Below, piece after piece: positions 56,722 through 64,000 of a stretch of 64,000 bases of DNA (the stretch's first letter is position 1; the number at the start of each line of letters is the position of its first letter). Where the stretch lies: the NCBI GenBank assembly GCA_959602645.1, contig CAUGTZ010000011.1, positions 1-64,000 of the forward strand, in the 5' to 3' direction. The stretch comes from an uncultured Collinsella sp. (GTDB taxonomy: Bacteria; Actinomycetota; Coriobacteriia; Coriobacteriales; Coriobacteriaceae). Below the pieces are notes generated by a model. The model saw nothing but the letters and a program-made list of their open reading frames with translations, did not search any database and was not told the origin of the DNA. The position numbers and the translations under genes are program-made.

Positions 56722-58677
56722 ATGGAACAGAGGGTCCTCGGGGGAAGATACCTCCTCAAGGATAAGGTGGGAACGGGCGGTATGGCGACCGTCTACCGCG
56801 CACAGGATCAGGTCCTCGACCGCACGGTTGCCGTCAAGATCATGCTTCCGCAGTATGCCGGCGACGCCACCTTCGCCGCTCGCTTTAAGCAGGAAGCCCA
56901 GGCAGCTGCCGGCCTGTCCTCCCCCTATATCGTGGGCGTCTACGACTGGGGCAAGGACGGCGACACCTATTACATCGTCATGGAGTACCTGCGCGGTACC
57001 GACCTTAAGAGCGGCATCAAGAGCCACGGCGCCCTCGATCCCAAGAAGGTCGCGCAGATCGGCTCGCAGATCAGCTCCGCGCTTTCGGTCGCACACAAGC
57101 ACGAGATCATCCACCGCGACATTAAGCCGCAAAACATCATGGTGCTGCCCGACGGCAACATCAAGGTAATGGATTTTGGCATCGCACGCGCCAAGAACAG
57201 CCACCTCACGCAAGACAACAACGTGCTGGGAACTGCCCACTACGTCAGCCCCGAGCAGACCCGCGGTCAGGACCTCGGCCCCACCTCGGATATCTACTCG
57301 CTGGGCGTCGTGATGTACGAGTGCGCCACCGGCCGCGTGCCCTTTGACGGTGATGACGCCATCTCGGTCGCACTCAAGCAGGTCAACGAGCTGCCTATTC
57401 CGCCGAGCCAGATCAACTCCGGTGTCGACGCCGACCTTGAGCGCATCATCCTCAAGTGCATGGAGAAGGACCCGGCAAACCGCTTCCAGACCGCTGACGA
57501 GCTGCGTCAGGTGCTCAACAGCTACCTGTCCGGTCGTGCCGTCAACATCTCGGAGCCCACGCGCATCATCGGTGCCCCCGGTGAGCTGGGCGCCACCAAG
57601 ACTCGCGAGCTTTCCGATCAGACGCGCGCCATGGTGCGTCCCGTCTCGGGCGTGAGCGGCCAGAATACCGCCCGTAGCTCGGTTTCGGGCTCCACCGGCT
57701 CCTACGAGGTCGAAAAGCCCAAATCCAACAAGAACAAGATTATCGCCGCCGTGGTGGCAGCTGTTGCCGTCATCGGCATCGTGATGGCCTTTGCCACAGG
57801 ACTCTTTGGCGGCGAGCAGGTCCCCGTGCCCGACGTGCTGGGCAAGGACCAGCAGACTGCCGTCGAGCTGATCAAGGAAGCCGGCCTCGAGGTCGGCACC
57901 ATCGACCAAAGCTACAACGACGATGTCGACGAGGGCAAGGTCGCCGAGCAGACGCCCAACGGCCACACCAAGAAGGCCAAGGGCACCAAGGTGAACCTGG
58001 TGATCTCCAAGGGCCCCAAGCCCTCCGAGAAGGTTGAGGTTCCCCGGCTTGTCGGCCTGACCAAGGACCAGGCAGAAGCCGCGCTGGCAAGCGTTGGCCT
58101 GAAGGGCAACGCCTCCGAGGAGGCCAACGAGGCCGATGAGGGCCAGGTCTTTGAGCAGGGCACCGAAGCCGGTAAGGAAGTCGCGAAGGGCACGACCATC
58201 TCGTACAAGGTCTCGAGCGGCCCGGATACCACGTCCGTCCCCGACCTGACCGACATGACCGAGGCCCAAGCGCGCAACGCCCTCGATATGGCAGGCTTCG
58301 GCGTCGACGTGAGCTACCAGGAGAACGACTCGGTTACCGAGGGCACCGTGATCAGCTGGAACCCCAGCGGCAAGCAGAAGCCCGGCGCCACGATTACCGT
58401 CGTCATTGCCAAGAAGTCCGGCAAGGCCTCCGTCCCGGGCAACCTATACGGCAAGAGCATTTCCGCCGCCGTTACCGCGCTCAACAACGCCGGTTTCTAT
58501 AACATTGGCTTCTGTGACCAGAACGGCAATCCCGTGAGCGGTAACGAGGATGCCACCGTTACGGGCGTCTCCCCCACCGGCAAGCAGTCCACCGACAGCA
58601 CGATTACGCTGACGGTCGCACTTTCGGGCTCGGGTTCGGGCTCGGGCACGGGCGACGATTCCGGTACGACCAACTAA
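56722..58677 (+). CDS. pknB: PASTA-domain serine/threonine kinase PknB
   Basis: A 651-residue sensor kinase. The kinase domain (about 10-275) has VGTGGMATVYRA, VAVKIM, IIHRDIKPQNIM and VMDFGIARA. A juxtamembrane linker with Thr/Ser-rich stretches precedes one helix (about 340-360, IIAAVVAAVAVIGIVMAFA). Four external PASTA repeats begin VPVPDVLGK, VEVPRLVGL, SVPDLTDM and ASVPGNLYG, and the tail is Gly/Ser-rich. PASTA domains sense muropeptides or lipid II. GGAGCAGGA fixes the ATG at 56722. It is the last gene of the operon, after a 130-bp gap, and closes at a terminator. Confidence 0.95.
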   Translation: MEQRVLGGRYLLKDKVGTGGMATVYRAQDQVLDRTVAVKIMLPQYAGDATFAARFKQEAQAAAGLSSPYIVGVYDWGKDGDTYYIVMEYLRGTDLKSGIKSHGALDPKKVAQIGSQISSALSVAHKHEIIHRDIKPQNIMVLPDGNIKVMDFGIARAKNSHLTQDNNVLGTAHYVSPEQTRGQDLGPTSDIYSLGVVMYECATGRVPFDGDDAISVALKQVNELPIPPSQINSGVDADLERIILKCMEKDPANRFQTADELRQVLNSYLSGRAVNISEPTRIIGAPGELGATKTRELSDQTRAMVRPVSGVSGQNTARSSVSGSTGSYEVEKPKSNKNKIIAAVVAAVAVIGIVMAFATGLFGGEQVPVPDVLGKDQQTAVELIKEAGLEVGTIDQSYNDDVDEGKVAEQTPNGHTKKAKGTKVNLVISKGPKPSEKVEVPRLVGLTKDQAEAALASVGLKGNASEEANEADEGQVFEQGTEAGKEVAKGTTISYKVSSGPDTTSVPDLTDMTEAQARNALDMAGFGVDVSYQENDSVTEGTVISWNPSGKQKPGATITVVIAKKSGKASVPGNLYGKSISAAVTALNNAGFYNIGFCDQNGNPVSGNEDATVTGVSPTGKQSTDSTITLTVALSGSGSGSGTGDDSGTTN

Positions 58678-58730
58678 GTCGCCACCCCACCGCTCATTTC
58701 GGCTCTCGCCGCAAACATATTCGCTCACAG

Positions 58731-58771
58731 GCGCCCGCTTGCTCCCCCAGCAAGTGGGCGCTTCGTTTTTG
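58731..58771 (+). terminator. Terminator of the kinase / cell-wall operon
   Basis: Stem GCGCCCGCTTGCT/AGCAAGTGGGCGC (58731-58762, one G-T pair) followed by TTCGTTTTT. Confidence 0.85.
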
Positions 58772-58790
58772 ACATGGCATGAACCAGAAG

Positions 58791-58818
58791 AGCCCGGCAC
58801 CGTTGCGGTACCGGGCTC
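58791..58818 (-). terminator. tRNA-type terminator hairpin
   Basis: GAGCCCGGtACCG/CGGtgCCGGGCTC hairpin lying just after a CCA-ending tRNA tail on the minus strand, followed by TTCTGGTT. Near-copies of the hairpin recur in each 128-bp repeat unit to the right. Confidence 0.5.
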
Positions 58819-58828
58819 GGCAAATCTC

Positions 58829-59084
58829 TGGTGCCCCCGGGCGGATTCGAAAACTCCCCCCGCGGGGAAATGAGTGACGCGGGTGTCGACGGTCCGAATC
58901 CGGCCTTTAGACCAGAAGAGCCCGGCACCGTAGCGGTACCGAGCTCGATATTTCTCTGGTGCCCCCGGGCGGATTCGAAAACTCCCCCCGCGGGGAAATG
59001 AGTGACGCGGGTGTCGACGGTCCGAATCCGGCCTTTAGACCAGAAGAGCCCGGCACCGTAGCGGTACCGAGCTCGATATTTCTC
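58829..59084. repeat. Two 128-bp tandem repeats of a tRNA-Arg tail
   Basis: Units start with TGGTGCCCCCGGGCGGATT at 58829, 58957 and again at 59085, exactly 128 bp apart. Each full unit holds, on the minus strand, the tRNA T-loop/acceptor end with CCA, then the GAGC...GCTC terminator hairpin. It also holds an inverted partial copy of the same tail (GTGTCGACGGTCCGAATCCG on the plus strand). The two full units differ at only a few bases. Confidence 0.9.
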
Positions 59085-59131
59085 TGGTGCCCCCGGGCGG
59101 ATTCGAACCGTCGACACCCGCTTTAGGAGAT
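59085..59131 (-). tRNA. Partial tRNA-Arg(CCU), 3' half; likely att site
   Basis: On the minus strand 59131-59085 reads anticodon loop CTCCTAA, stem AGCGG, T-loop TTCGAAT, acceptor CGGGGGC, A, CCA. That is the 3' half of a tRNA with anticodon CCU (Arg). The 5' half (expected start GCCCCCG) is absent to the right, where AT-rich sequence and an integrase gene begin. This is the picture left by integration into a tRNA gene, with the intact copy rebuilt at the far end of the element outside the window. Confidence 0.75.
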
Positions 59132-59321
59132 ATGATTTAATGCTACCCCCTACTATTCATCAAGCATCATTGAACACCATATAACCGCAGATAAACATAG
59201 CAGTTTGTGTCTTTTACCTCCGGTAGCTGCGCCTACGCTTTTACAAACATATTACTAACAGCTTTAGCTAAACTGCACTCAATGAATTGTTGAAAACTAT
59301 TCAAAGAAACGGAGTGCAAAG

Positions 59322-60569
59322 ATGTCAGAACAGCCACTAATTAGCGGAAGAGGCACGTGTTGGAAAGACAAGAGATCACCTAACACCTATCGCTATTATT
59401 TTTCCCTTGGGGTCAAGGACCCTAAGACAGGGCGTTACAAACGATCCCCAACTTATACGGTTCGTTGCAAGACTAAAACAGAAGCTAAGGCTGCAATGCA
59501 GGCCAAGCTGGCTGAAATCAACTCCTCTGGCACGATCACTAAAACTAAAAAGCCCACTTTGCTTGCGTCCTACTGCTGGGCCTTTCATGAAAATAGGGAC
59601 ACCGAGCTTGCGCCAACGAGCTATGAAAGAGAAGCGTACGATTGCAGGCATATCGAAGACCTATTCGGCGCGTTTCAGACAATTGAGGGGCTAACTCCCG
59701 ATCTAATCGAAGAAACATATGCCGAAGCTCGTCGTACGGGAAAATACAAACCATCTGAGCTTGTACGAATCAATGCGAAACTGCGCCAGATTCTGTCGAA
59801 TGCAGTCGCAAAGAGAATAATTGACCGAAACCCCTGCGCTACCGTTCATGTTCGCAGACCACGCAACAAAAGAGAATCACTGACAATCGAGCAAGTAGCT
59901 ACCCTATGCACACATCTTCAACACATTGAGCTCACCGCCGAAGCTGTTGGTACGCTAGTACTAGTGTATACGGGTATGCGAAAAGGCGAGATGCTGGGCC
60001 TCGAATGGCGCGATTGGGACCCTGCCAATAAAACCTTGAAAATTGACAGGCAGTACACCAACGATCATGAACTGAGGGCACCCAAGTCACAAGAAAGCCA
60101 ACGCAAAATCCCCGTTGGAGAAACCCTGGCCGAACGTCTTCAATCATGGTCAGCCATACAAAAAGAGCTCCTGGCCTCTCTGGGGCTGTCCCAGACTGGC
60201 AGCACTCCCATCATTAGCGATATTGCTGTCGAGCAAGGGGTCCCTACTGTCTGTCACATGAAGAACTACATCTTCAACCATTGGTTTCGCGATTTCGCAG
60301 TTAGCTGCAATCTTGGAATCTATGAGCCGAATAATTCGACTGGCGGAAAACTATATAAGGGCATCTGCCCGCATCAGCTCAGGCATTGCGTAAGCACTTT
60401 TATGCTGGCGAACGGATCGGACGTTAGAAGCGTGCAAGGTATTCTTGGCCACGCGGACCCCAATATCACGCTCAAAACGTATACAAGCCTCGTTCAACAA
60501 TCAGAAATAAAAGCAGTTAAAGGCTACGAAGACTTCATCAACGCCTATATACAGAGAAGCGAGAAATAG
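59322..60569 (+). CDS. int: Tyrosine recombinase / integrase
   Basis: A 415-residue phage-type integrase. The N-terminal arm-binding domain (about 5-70) includes FSLGVKDPKTGRYKRS. A SAM-like core-binding domain follows (about 75-170). The catalytic domain (about 185-405) has the first Arg in VYTGMRKGEMLGLEW, then HQLRHCVSTFML (His-x-x-Arg), ILGHADPNITLKTYTSL with the last His and the nucleophile Tyr. The sequence is AT-richer than the preceding operon. It lies 190 bp from the tRNA-Arg remnant, oriented away from it, as expected for an integrase next to attL. Confidence 0.93.
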   Translation: MSEQPLISGRGTCWKDKRSPNTYRYYFSLGVKDPKTGRYKRSPTYTVRCKTKTEAKAAMQAKLAEINSSGTITKTKKPTLLASYCWAFHENRDTELAPTSYEREAYDCRHIEDLFGAFQTIEGLTPDLIEETYAEARRTGKYKPSELVRINAKLRQILSNAVAKRIIDRNPCATVHVRRPRNKRESLTIEQVATLCTHLQHIELTAEAVGTLVLVYTGMRKGEMLGLEWRDWDPANKTLKIDRQYTNDHELRAPKSQESQRKIPVGETLAERLQSWSAIQKELLASLGLSQTGSTPIISDIAVEQGVPTVCHMKNYIFNHWFRDFAVSCNLGIYEPNNSTGGKLYKGICPHQLRHCVSTFMLANGSDVRSVQGILGHADPNITLKTYTSLVQQSEIKAVKGYEDFINAYIQRSEK

Positions 60570-60594
60570 CATGTTTTTCATTCATCGTTTTATT

Positions 60595-60624
60595 CATAAT
60601 ATTACGGTACTATAATACCGTTTC
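60595..60624 (+). terminator. Weak hairpin after the integrase
   Basis: ACGGTA-CTATAA-TACCGT followed by TTTC, about 35 bp after the integrase stop. The 6-bp stem is short, so it may be an operator dyad rather than a terminator. Confidence 0.35.
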
Positions 60625-60713
60625 CGCAGGTAGATGCTATATTTGATTGACAACTAATGAGTTTTAATACATGCTAAAGCTGTCAGATGGCTACGCATGT
60701 AGTCATAGAAACC

Positions 60714-60766
60714 GGCCCCCCCAAGTGCTTATGAACCTGGTAAGTCTTACAAGCACAGGGAGGGCC
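60714..60766 (+). promoter_or_regulatory. Stem-loop leader of the excisionase-like gene
   Basis: Outer arms GGCCCCCCC (60714-60722) and GGGAGGGCC (60758-60766) with inner GTGCTT/AAGCAC pairing form a long hairpin ending 22 bp before the ATG at 60789. GAAAGGAT follows it as ribosome site. It could attenuate or protect the transcript. Confidence 0.5.
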
Positions 60767-60788
60767 CTCATTGAAAGGATAGCTCATC

Positions 60789-61034
60789 ATGGCTACTCCA
60801 AAGATTAGCACTCAGGCGTCCACACCGACTTTCCCCACTGGTGCCGCTCAGTGCGATCGGTTGCTCCGCGTTAACGATATCCGCGAACTCACTGGCTGGA
60901 GCGAAAACACCGCACGCAAATTCATGCGCGAGTCCGGCAAGCTCATCCAAATCCATCGCTCGAATTACATGTTTGAAAGCTCGTTTTATGAGCTTTTCAA
61001 GCAGCTTGAAGGTCGTACCGCCCACCTTGACTAG
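60789..61034 (+). CDS. Excisionase-like small DNA-binding protein
   Basis: An 81-residue protein. The central LLRVNDIRELTGWSENTARK is a winged-helix/MerR-like reading head as in excisionases and helix_turn_helix_17 proteins. GAAAGGATAGCTCATC precedes the ATG. It follows the integrase in the same direction after a strong stem-loop, and the next gene starts 9 bp after its stop. It probably steers integration against excision. A small repressor is the alternative. Confidence 0.7.
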   Translation: MATPKISTQASTPTFPTGAAQCDRLLRVNDIRELTGWSENTARKFMRESGKLIQIHRSNYMFESSFYELFKQLEGRTAHLD

Positions 61035-61043
61035 GTGGTAAAC

Positions 61044-61430
61044 ATGAGCGAGCTACCGTCAATTTCCGACATATTCAACGATGATGTTACCGAGCAACGA
61101 AAGATTATAGAGAAAATGGATAAAGCTATTTTTATTTCAGTGCCCGAGTGGGCGTGCTGCGTCACCACCGTTGCCGCCGAGCGTCTCATCCTCGGCCTCG
61201 TATGGAAGTTTGGAAAACCTTCCAAAAACAAACGGCCCATGGGCTTTTGCGCTAGAAGCAAATGGATTGAGGATCACTACCACTTGAGCAAGAACACGAT
61301 ATCCCGAGCCTATACTTCTCTAAAGGATAAGGGGTATATTCAAAAAACTGGTGATGGCAGCTGGATGCTTAATTACGCTGCAATCTACCGCGCCGCGATC
61401 GAAAACGCTTGGGAGCCCCCGAAATCTTAA
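61044..61430 (+). CDS. Winged-helix replication/regulatory protein
   Basis: A 128-residue protein. The second half, MGFCARSKWIEDHYHLSKNT then RAYTSLKDKGYIQKTGDG, has the spacing of a helix_turn_helix_36-type winged helix as found in phage and plasmid replication proteins. The ATG at 61044 follows AGGTGG; a GTG at 61035 is also in frame. It is coupled to the excisionase-like gene. The N-terminal 40 residues contain two Cys (EWACCVTT) of unknown role. Confidence 0.6.
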   Translation: MSELPSISDIFNDDVTEQRKIIEKMDKAIFISVPEWACCVTTVAAERLILGLVWKFGKPSKNKRPMGFCARSKWIEDHYHLSKNTISRAYTSLKDKGYIQKTGDGSWMLNYAAIYRAAIENAWEPPKS

Positions 61431-61451
61431 GTCCACAGCCCGACTATCGAC

Positions 61452-61775
61452 GTGGGCTTCTGTCAAACAACCGAGTTAAAAACCACTGAGCCAGAATCCG
61501 CTTCAATAGAAGAGGATTCTGGCTCAAATGATATCCGACCATTCACGCAGCATGTCTACCGCAATCTGGCAAGAATCGAGGACGGGGAAACCGTCATCGA
61601 GGTCGTGAAGGTCGGTAATCGCCAGGCGTCTACAAAAACATGCCGCGGATGTAAAATGAAGCAGGGTCGAACCGAAACAGTTCCCGGACAATTGGCGTCC
61701 GGCCAGACACTTCGATTCGACCCTTTCTCATACCTGCATCTAAAATACTCCCATAATCATTCTCGACATCTATAA
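61452..61775 (+). CDS. Doubtful open frame in the element
   Basis: A 107-codon frame beginning at a GTG without a ribosome site. It runs across a perfect hairpin (61487-61526). The stretch VYRNLARIEDGETVIEVVKV looks protein-like, the ends do not. It may be a decayed piece of an element gene. Confidence 0.2.
   Translation: MGFCQTTELKTTEPESASIEEDSGSNDIRPFTQHVYRNLARIEDGETVIEVVKVGNRQASTKTCRGCKMKQGRTETVPGQLASGQTLRFDPFSYLHLKYSHNHSRHL
61487..61526. repeat. 13-bp perfect hairpin with inner stem
   Basis: Arms 61487-61499 and 61514-61526 (TGAGCCAGAATCC and its complement) enclose a second stem CTTC/GAAG around AATA. No T run follows, so a terminator is not certain. Confidence 0.7.
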
Positions 61776-62038
61776 CGCCATCACTCTCCCGCCACCAGCA
61801 CGTCGTAGGTGCTATTTTCAACGAATCGATATGACCGCCCATTCATGTTCTTTAAGGCACGTGATACCATGAAAACGTGCGGTATTTCTCCAATCGAAAA
61901 CCTGCGTGAACGTATGACTTGAGACGCTTTTAGAACTCACCAAGCGCAGGACAAACACAACTCAACAGCGGCCGCGTATTTGTTCCCAGCCGTACGGCAT
62001 GGCGGAGCCATGCCCATTGTTGATTGGAGTGCCGCACG
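61776..62038. other. Gene-poor region before the coiled-coil gene
   Basis: About 260 bp with no firm gene. A hairpin GGCATGGC-GGA-GCCATGCC (61996-62014) lies just upstream of the coiled-coil gene; a 17-codon frame at about 61869 is too short to judge. Confidence 0.4.
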
Positions 62039-62617
62039 ATGACAGACAACCCGAACGACAGAAAAATCAGCGAGACGCCCGGCGTGAAGGACGTCCTCGA
62101 TGAGGCCGCCGAGCAGATTGAAAAGGCTTGGCGAGAGAAGCTGCTGCGCGAGACCGCCGATCTCAAGACCGAGAACGCGCTGCTCAGGGCCCAGCTCGAC
62201 AAATTCAACCGCAAGCTCGCCGAGGCGACGGATCGGAATGAAAAAATTGAGGCCGACTGCAATGAGCGGATTGCCTTTATAGAGGAGAAGTTCGAACTCG
62301 ATACCGCGAGTCTCGAACTCGAGAACAACGAGCTCCACGCCGCGGGCGTCAGGCACCTTTCCCGTGCTAAGGGGCTCGGCAGGCAGGTCGCCCAGCTCCA
62401 CGCCGAGGCTGAGGCCATGGCCGATGAGATCGAGCGACTGCGCGGCGAGCGTGACGCTGCGTTGAAAGCCCAGGCCGAGCTGAGCGATGCGCTACTGGCC
62501 CAGCGCGACCTGATGGCCGAAGTCGCCGCCCTCAAGGACCGCCTCGCCGCCTCCGAGCGGCGGGCGACCGTGGCCGAGGCCAAGGTCGAGGTCATGACCA
62601 AGATGAGGGGCGAGTAG
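62039..62617 (+). CDS. Coiled-coil protein of the integrated element
   Basis: A 192-residue protein, highly charged and almost wholly alpha-helical. Heptad-like runs of Ala/Leu/Glu extend from about residue 15 to the end (LRETADLKTENALLRAQLDK; EIERLRGERDAALKAQAEL). No signal, membrane span or catalytic motif is seen. GGAG lies 10 bp before the ATG; a TTG five codons earlier is possible. Its higher GC than the integrase suggests a different origin. Function unknown; a scaffold or tape-like role is a guess only. Confidence 0.65.
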   Translation: MTDNPNDRKISETPGVKDVLDEAAEQIEKAWREKLLRETADLKTENALLRAQLDKFNRKLAEATDRNEKIEADCNERIAFIEEKFELDTASLELENNELHAAGVRHLSRAKGLGRQVAQLHAEAEAMADEIERLRGERDAALKAQAELSDALLAQRDLMAEVAALKDRLAASERRATVAEAKVEVMTKMRGE

Positions 62618-62646
62618 TCCCGCGCCCTTCCTGTCAGGTAACTGAT

Positions 62647-62687
62647 TTCTAGAAACCTTCTAGAGCGCTTTTAGAAGGTTTCTAGAA
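62647..62687. terminator. Convergent terminator with 16-bp perfect stem
   Basis: Arms 62647-62662 and 62672-62687 are perfect complements (TTCTAGAAACCTTCTA). The stem overlaps the last codons of the minus-strand phosphoesterase and lies 30 bp after the plus-strand coiled-coil gene, so it can serve both. Confidence 0.65.
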
Positions 62688-63397
62688 CCGGGCGCAGCAT
62701 CTTCGATCGGCACGATGTCTCGGTAGATAAGGCGATGCCTGGTGTCGCACCATTTATCGCGATGGTAGTGACCGAAGAACCAGACGCGGTAGCCGAGCCG
62801 TCCGTCGAGCTCACCCAGGAAGGTTTGCAGCGGATCCCCGCGGTACTCACGTCCGCGTTCGCGACACAGCCCCTCAGCAAGGGCAGCCGGAGCCTCGTGA
62901 GTCACAACGTAGTCGACCTTCCAGCCCACGCGGTCGAGCGAGGAACGGCAGTGTTCCGTCTCTTTCTCGCTCGGCATCTCCTCAGGCCACCAGCTCCTCC
63001 CCTCCTTGCGATACTGCCTGTCGTTGCTCGCGGCGCCGCCCATGGCAAGGACTGTGAGCCCGTCGATATCGAACACCTCTCCGCGCATCAGGTGCAGCAC
63101 GTGCGGTCGTGCCTCATGGACGAGCCCGCCGTTCCACTCCCGCACCGGCAGCCCGGCCAGGGCGTGGTGGTTCTCATGGTTGCCGTCTACGAAACACGTG
63201 GTCCAGGGCTTCGACTCGAACCAGTCGAGCCAATACCTCTCAGCATTCGAGCCGTCCCAGACAAAGCCGAAGTCGCCGGCCACGATCACCGCGTCATCGC
63301 GCGTCAGGGTCCGGCCCAGCGGCCAATTTTTGAATGCAAACCGGCTGGACCCGTACTCGGCCCTGCCGTGCACGTCGCCTGTCACATAGACCGTCAT
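62660..63397 (-). CDS. Metallophosphoesterase (element-borne, first of pair)
   Basis: A 245-residue calcineurin-like phosphoesterase. Motifs in order: VTGDVHGR (Asp-x-His), VAGDFGFVWDG, FVDGNHENHHAL (GNHE), VTHEAP and FGHYHRD (GHxH). This is the full binuclear metal set. The ATG at 63397 overlaps the stop of the next gene by one base (TGATG), fixing the start and showing coupling. It is related in sequence to that neighbour and only distantly to the YfcE-like protein at 237-704. Related enzymes occur in phages and islands; the substrate is unknown. Confidence 0.88.
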   Translation of the reverse strand: MTVYVTGDVHGRAEYGSSRFAFKNWPLGRTLTRDDAVIVAGDFGFVWDGSNAERYWLDWFESKPWTTCFVDGNHENHHALAGLPVREWNGGLVHEARPHVLHLMRGEVFDIDGLTVLAMGGAASNDRQYRKEGRSWWPEEMPSEKETEHCRSSLDRVGWKVDYVVTHEAPAALAEGLCRERGREYRGDPLQTFLGELDGRLGYRVWFFGHYHRDKWCDTRHRLIYRDIVPIEDAAPGSRNLLKAL

Positions 63398-64000
63398 CAG
63401 TACGCACCCCACGGCAGGAGTTTGTCCCCGAGCCTCACGATCCGGTCATACAGCACCGTGTGCCGTTCGTCCGGATTGCCGTCTCGGTGAAAATGGCCGT
63501 AATACCAGCGCTTGTAGTCCAGGCGGTCCTCGAGCTCGTCGAGGAATCCGGTCAGCCGGTCCACATCGGGGCGTTCCCAGCCTGGGTCCGGGTAGAGCGT
63601 CGGCGAGAGCATGCGCGCGGCGCAGGTATGGGTGATGACGCAGTCGACCTTCCAGCCGACCTCGTCGAGCTTTGCCCGCGCGGCATCGAATTCGCGCTCA
63701 TCCGGGAGCTCCTGAGGCCACCAGCTGGAATACGGCACGCGGTATTCCCTGTCCACGCTCGTGGCACCGCCCATGGTGAAGATTGTCGAACCGTCGAGCT
63801 CGAAGACCTCGCCGCGCGTCAGGCGCCGAATGGGCGAGGTGTCCGACAGGCGCTGCGTCAGCCCGCCATGCCACGGCTCCATGGGGCGCTCCTCCCAGTG
63901 ATCGAAGCGCTCGTGGTTGCCGTCGACGAACAGTACCGTGTAGGGGCGCGATTCCAGCCAAGCGATGTCGGCGCATTCCTCGGCAGAAAAGCCCCACGGA
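63397..64000 (-). CDS. Metallophosphoesterase, 5' end beyond window
   Basis: A partial gene; the frame is open to the window edge, so the N-terminus with the first metal motif is missing. Visible are LFVDGNHERFDHWEERP, MGGATSVDREYR, CVITHTCA and YYGHFHRDGN (GHxH). These align segment by segment with the adjoining gene (GNHE, MGGAASNDRQYR, YVVTHE, FGHYHRD). The pair therefore arose by tandem duplication or is a two-member cassette. Its stop overlaps the next start. Confidence 0.85.
   Translation of the reverse strand, partial: PWGFSAEECADIAWLESRPYTVLFVDGNHERFDHWEERPMEPWHGGLTQRLSDTSPIRRLTRGEVFELDGSTIFTMGGATSVDREYRVPYSSWWPQELPDEREFDAARAKLDEVGWKVDCVITHTCAARMLSPTLYPDPGWERPDVDRLTGFLDELEDRLDYKRWYYGHFHRDGNPDERHTVLYDRIVRLGDKLLPWGAY

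Noticed and set aside
56710..58269. A 519-codon minus-strand frame
   Set aside because: Antisense to pknB; no motifs.
58725..59117. A minus-strand frame across the tandem repeats
   Set aside because: It is a translation of tRNA-tail repeat units, a well-known source of false genes; each half repeats the same text.

Overview
The window is high-GC, gene-dense chromosomal DNA that reads as a Coriobacteriia-type actinobacterium, probably Collinsella from the gut. This rests on gene content: an anaerobic metabolism with pyruvate:ferredoxin oxidoreductase and carbamate kinase, an actinobacterial pknB/fhaA/fhaB/pstP/rodA-pbp cluster, LicR-type PTS sugar loci, and a large membrane LuxR regulator. 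No rRNA and no complete tRNA gene is visible. The genus is an inference.

Left third (0.2-20.5 kb, nearly all on the minus strand): a YfcE-like phosphoesterase; two paralogous LytS/LytTR two-component systems with a glycosyltransferase, an MFS transporter and a zinc-dependent phospholipase C-like protein around them; an amidohydrolase with an APC permease; a plus-strand papain-like secreted peptidase; a beta-glucoside PTS operon (LicR-type regulator, EIIA, EIIB, EIIC, 6-phospho-beta-glucosidase); and carbamate kinase. The intergenic regions carry several families of short dispersed palindromic repeats.

Middle (21-46 kb): a DUF4143-type ATPase behind 34-bp tandem repeats; pyruvate:ferredoxin oxidoreductase; then a visibly AT-richer insert of about 6.2 kb. 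That insert holds a radical SAM/SPASM peptide maturase, two Cys-rich precursor-like small genes, a 35-residue membrane peptide and a convergent ABC exporter. It looks like a ranthipeptide-type RiPP locus. A direct duplication of about 530 bp, the 3' end of an FHA-domain gene, borders it on both sides. After it come an FHA / Ser-Thr kinase / membrane protein operon, recR, ybaB and dnaX, a YcxB-like membrane protein, an ABC export or immunity-type operon whose second permease is frameshifted at an 8-nt G run, and a LuxR regulator with two HTH domains.

Right (48.6-58.7 kb): one plus-strand signalling and cell-wall operon made of a Ser/Thr kinase, FhaA, FhaB, PP2C phosphatase, a single-chain RodA/FtsW plus penicillin-binding protein fusion, and a PASTA-domain PknB. 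Phosphorylation by the kinases, reading by the FHA proteins and reversal by the phosphatase would control septal or lateral wall synthesis by the fusion protein. At 58.83-59.13 kb the chromosome ends in 128-bp tandem repeats of a tRNA-Arg(CCU) 3' end. From there to the window edge lies an integrated element: tyrosine integrase, excisionase-like and winged-helix proteins, a coiled-coil protein and two tandem metallophosphoesterases.
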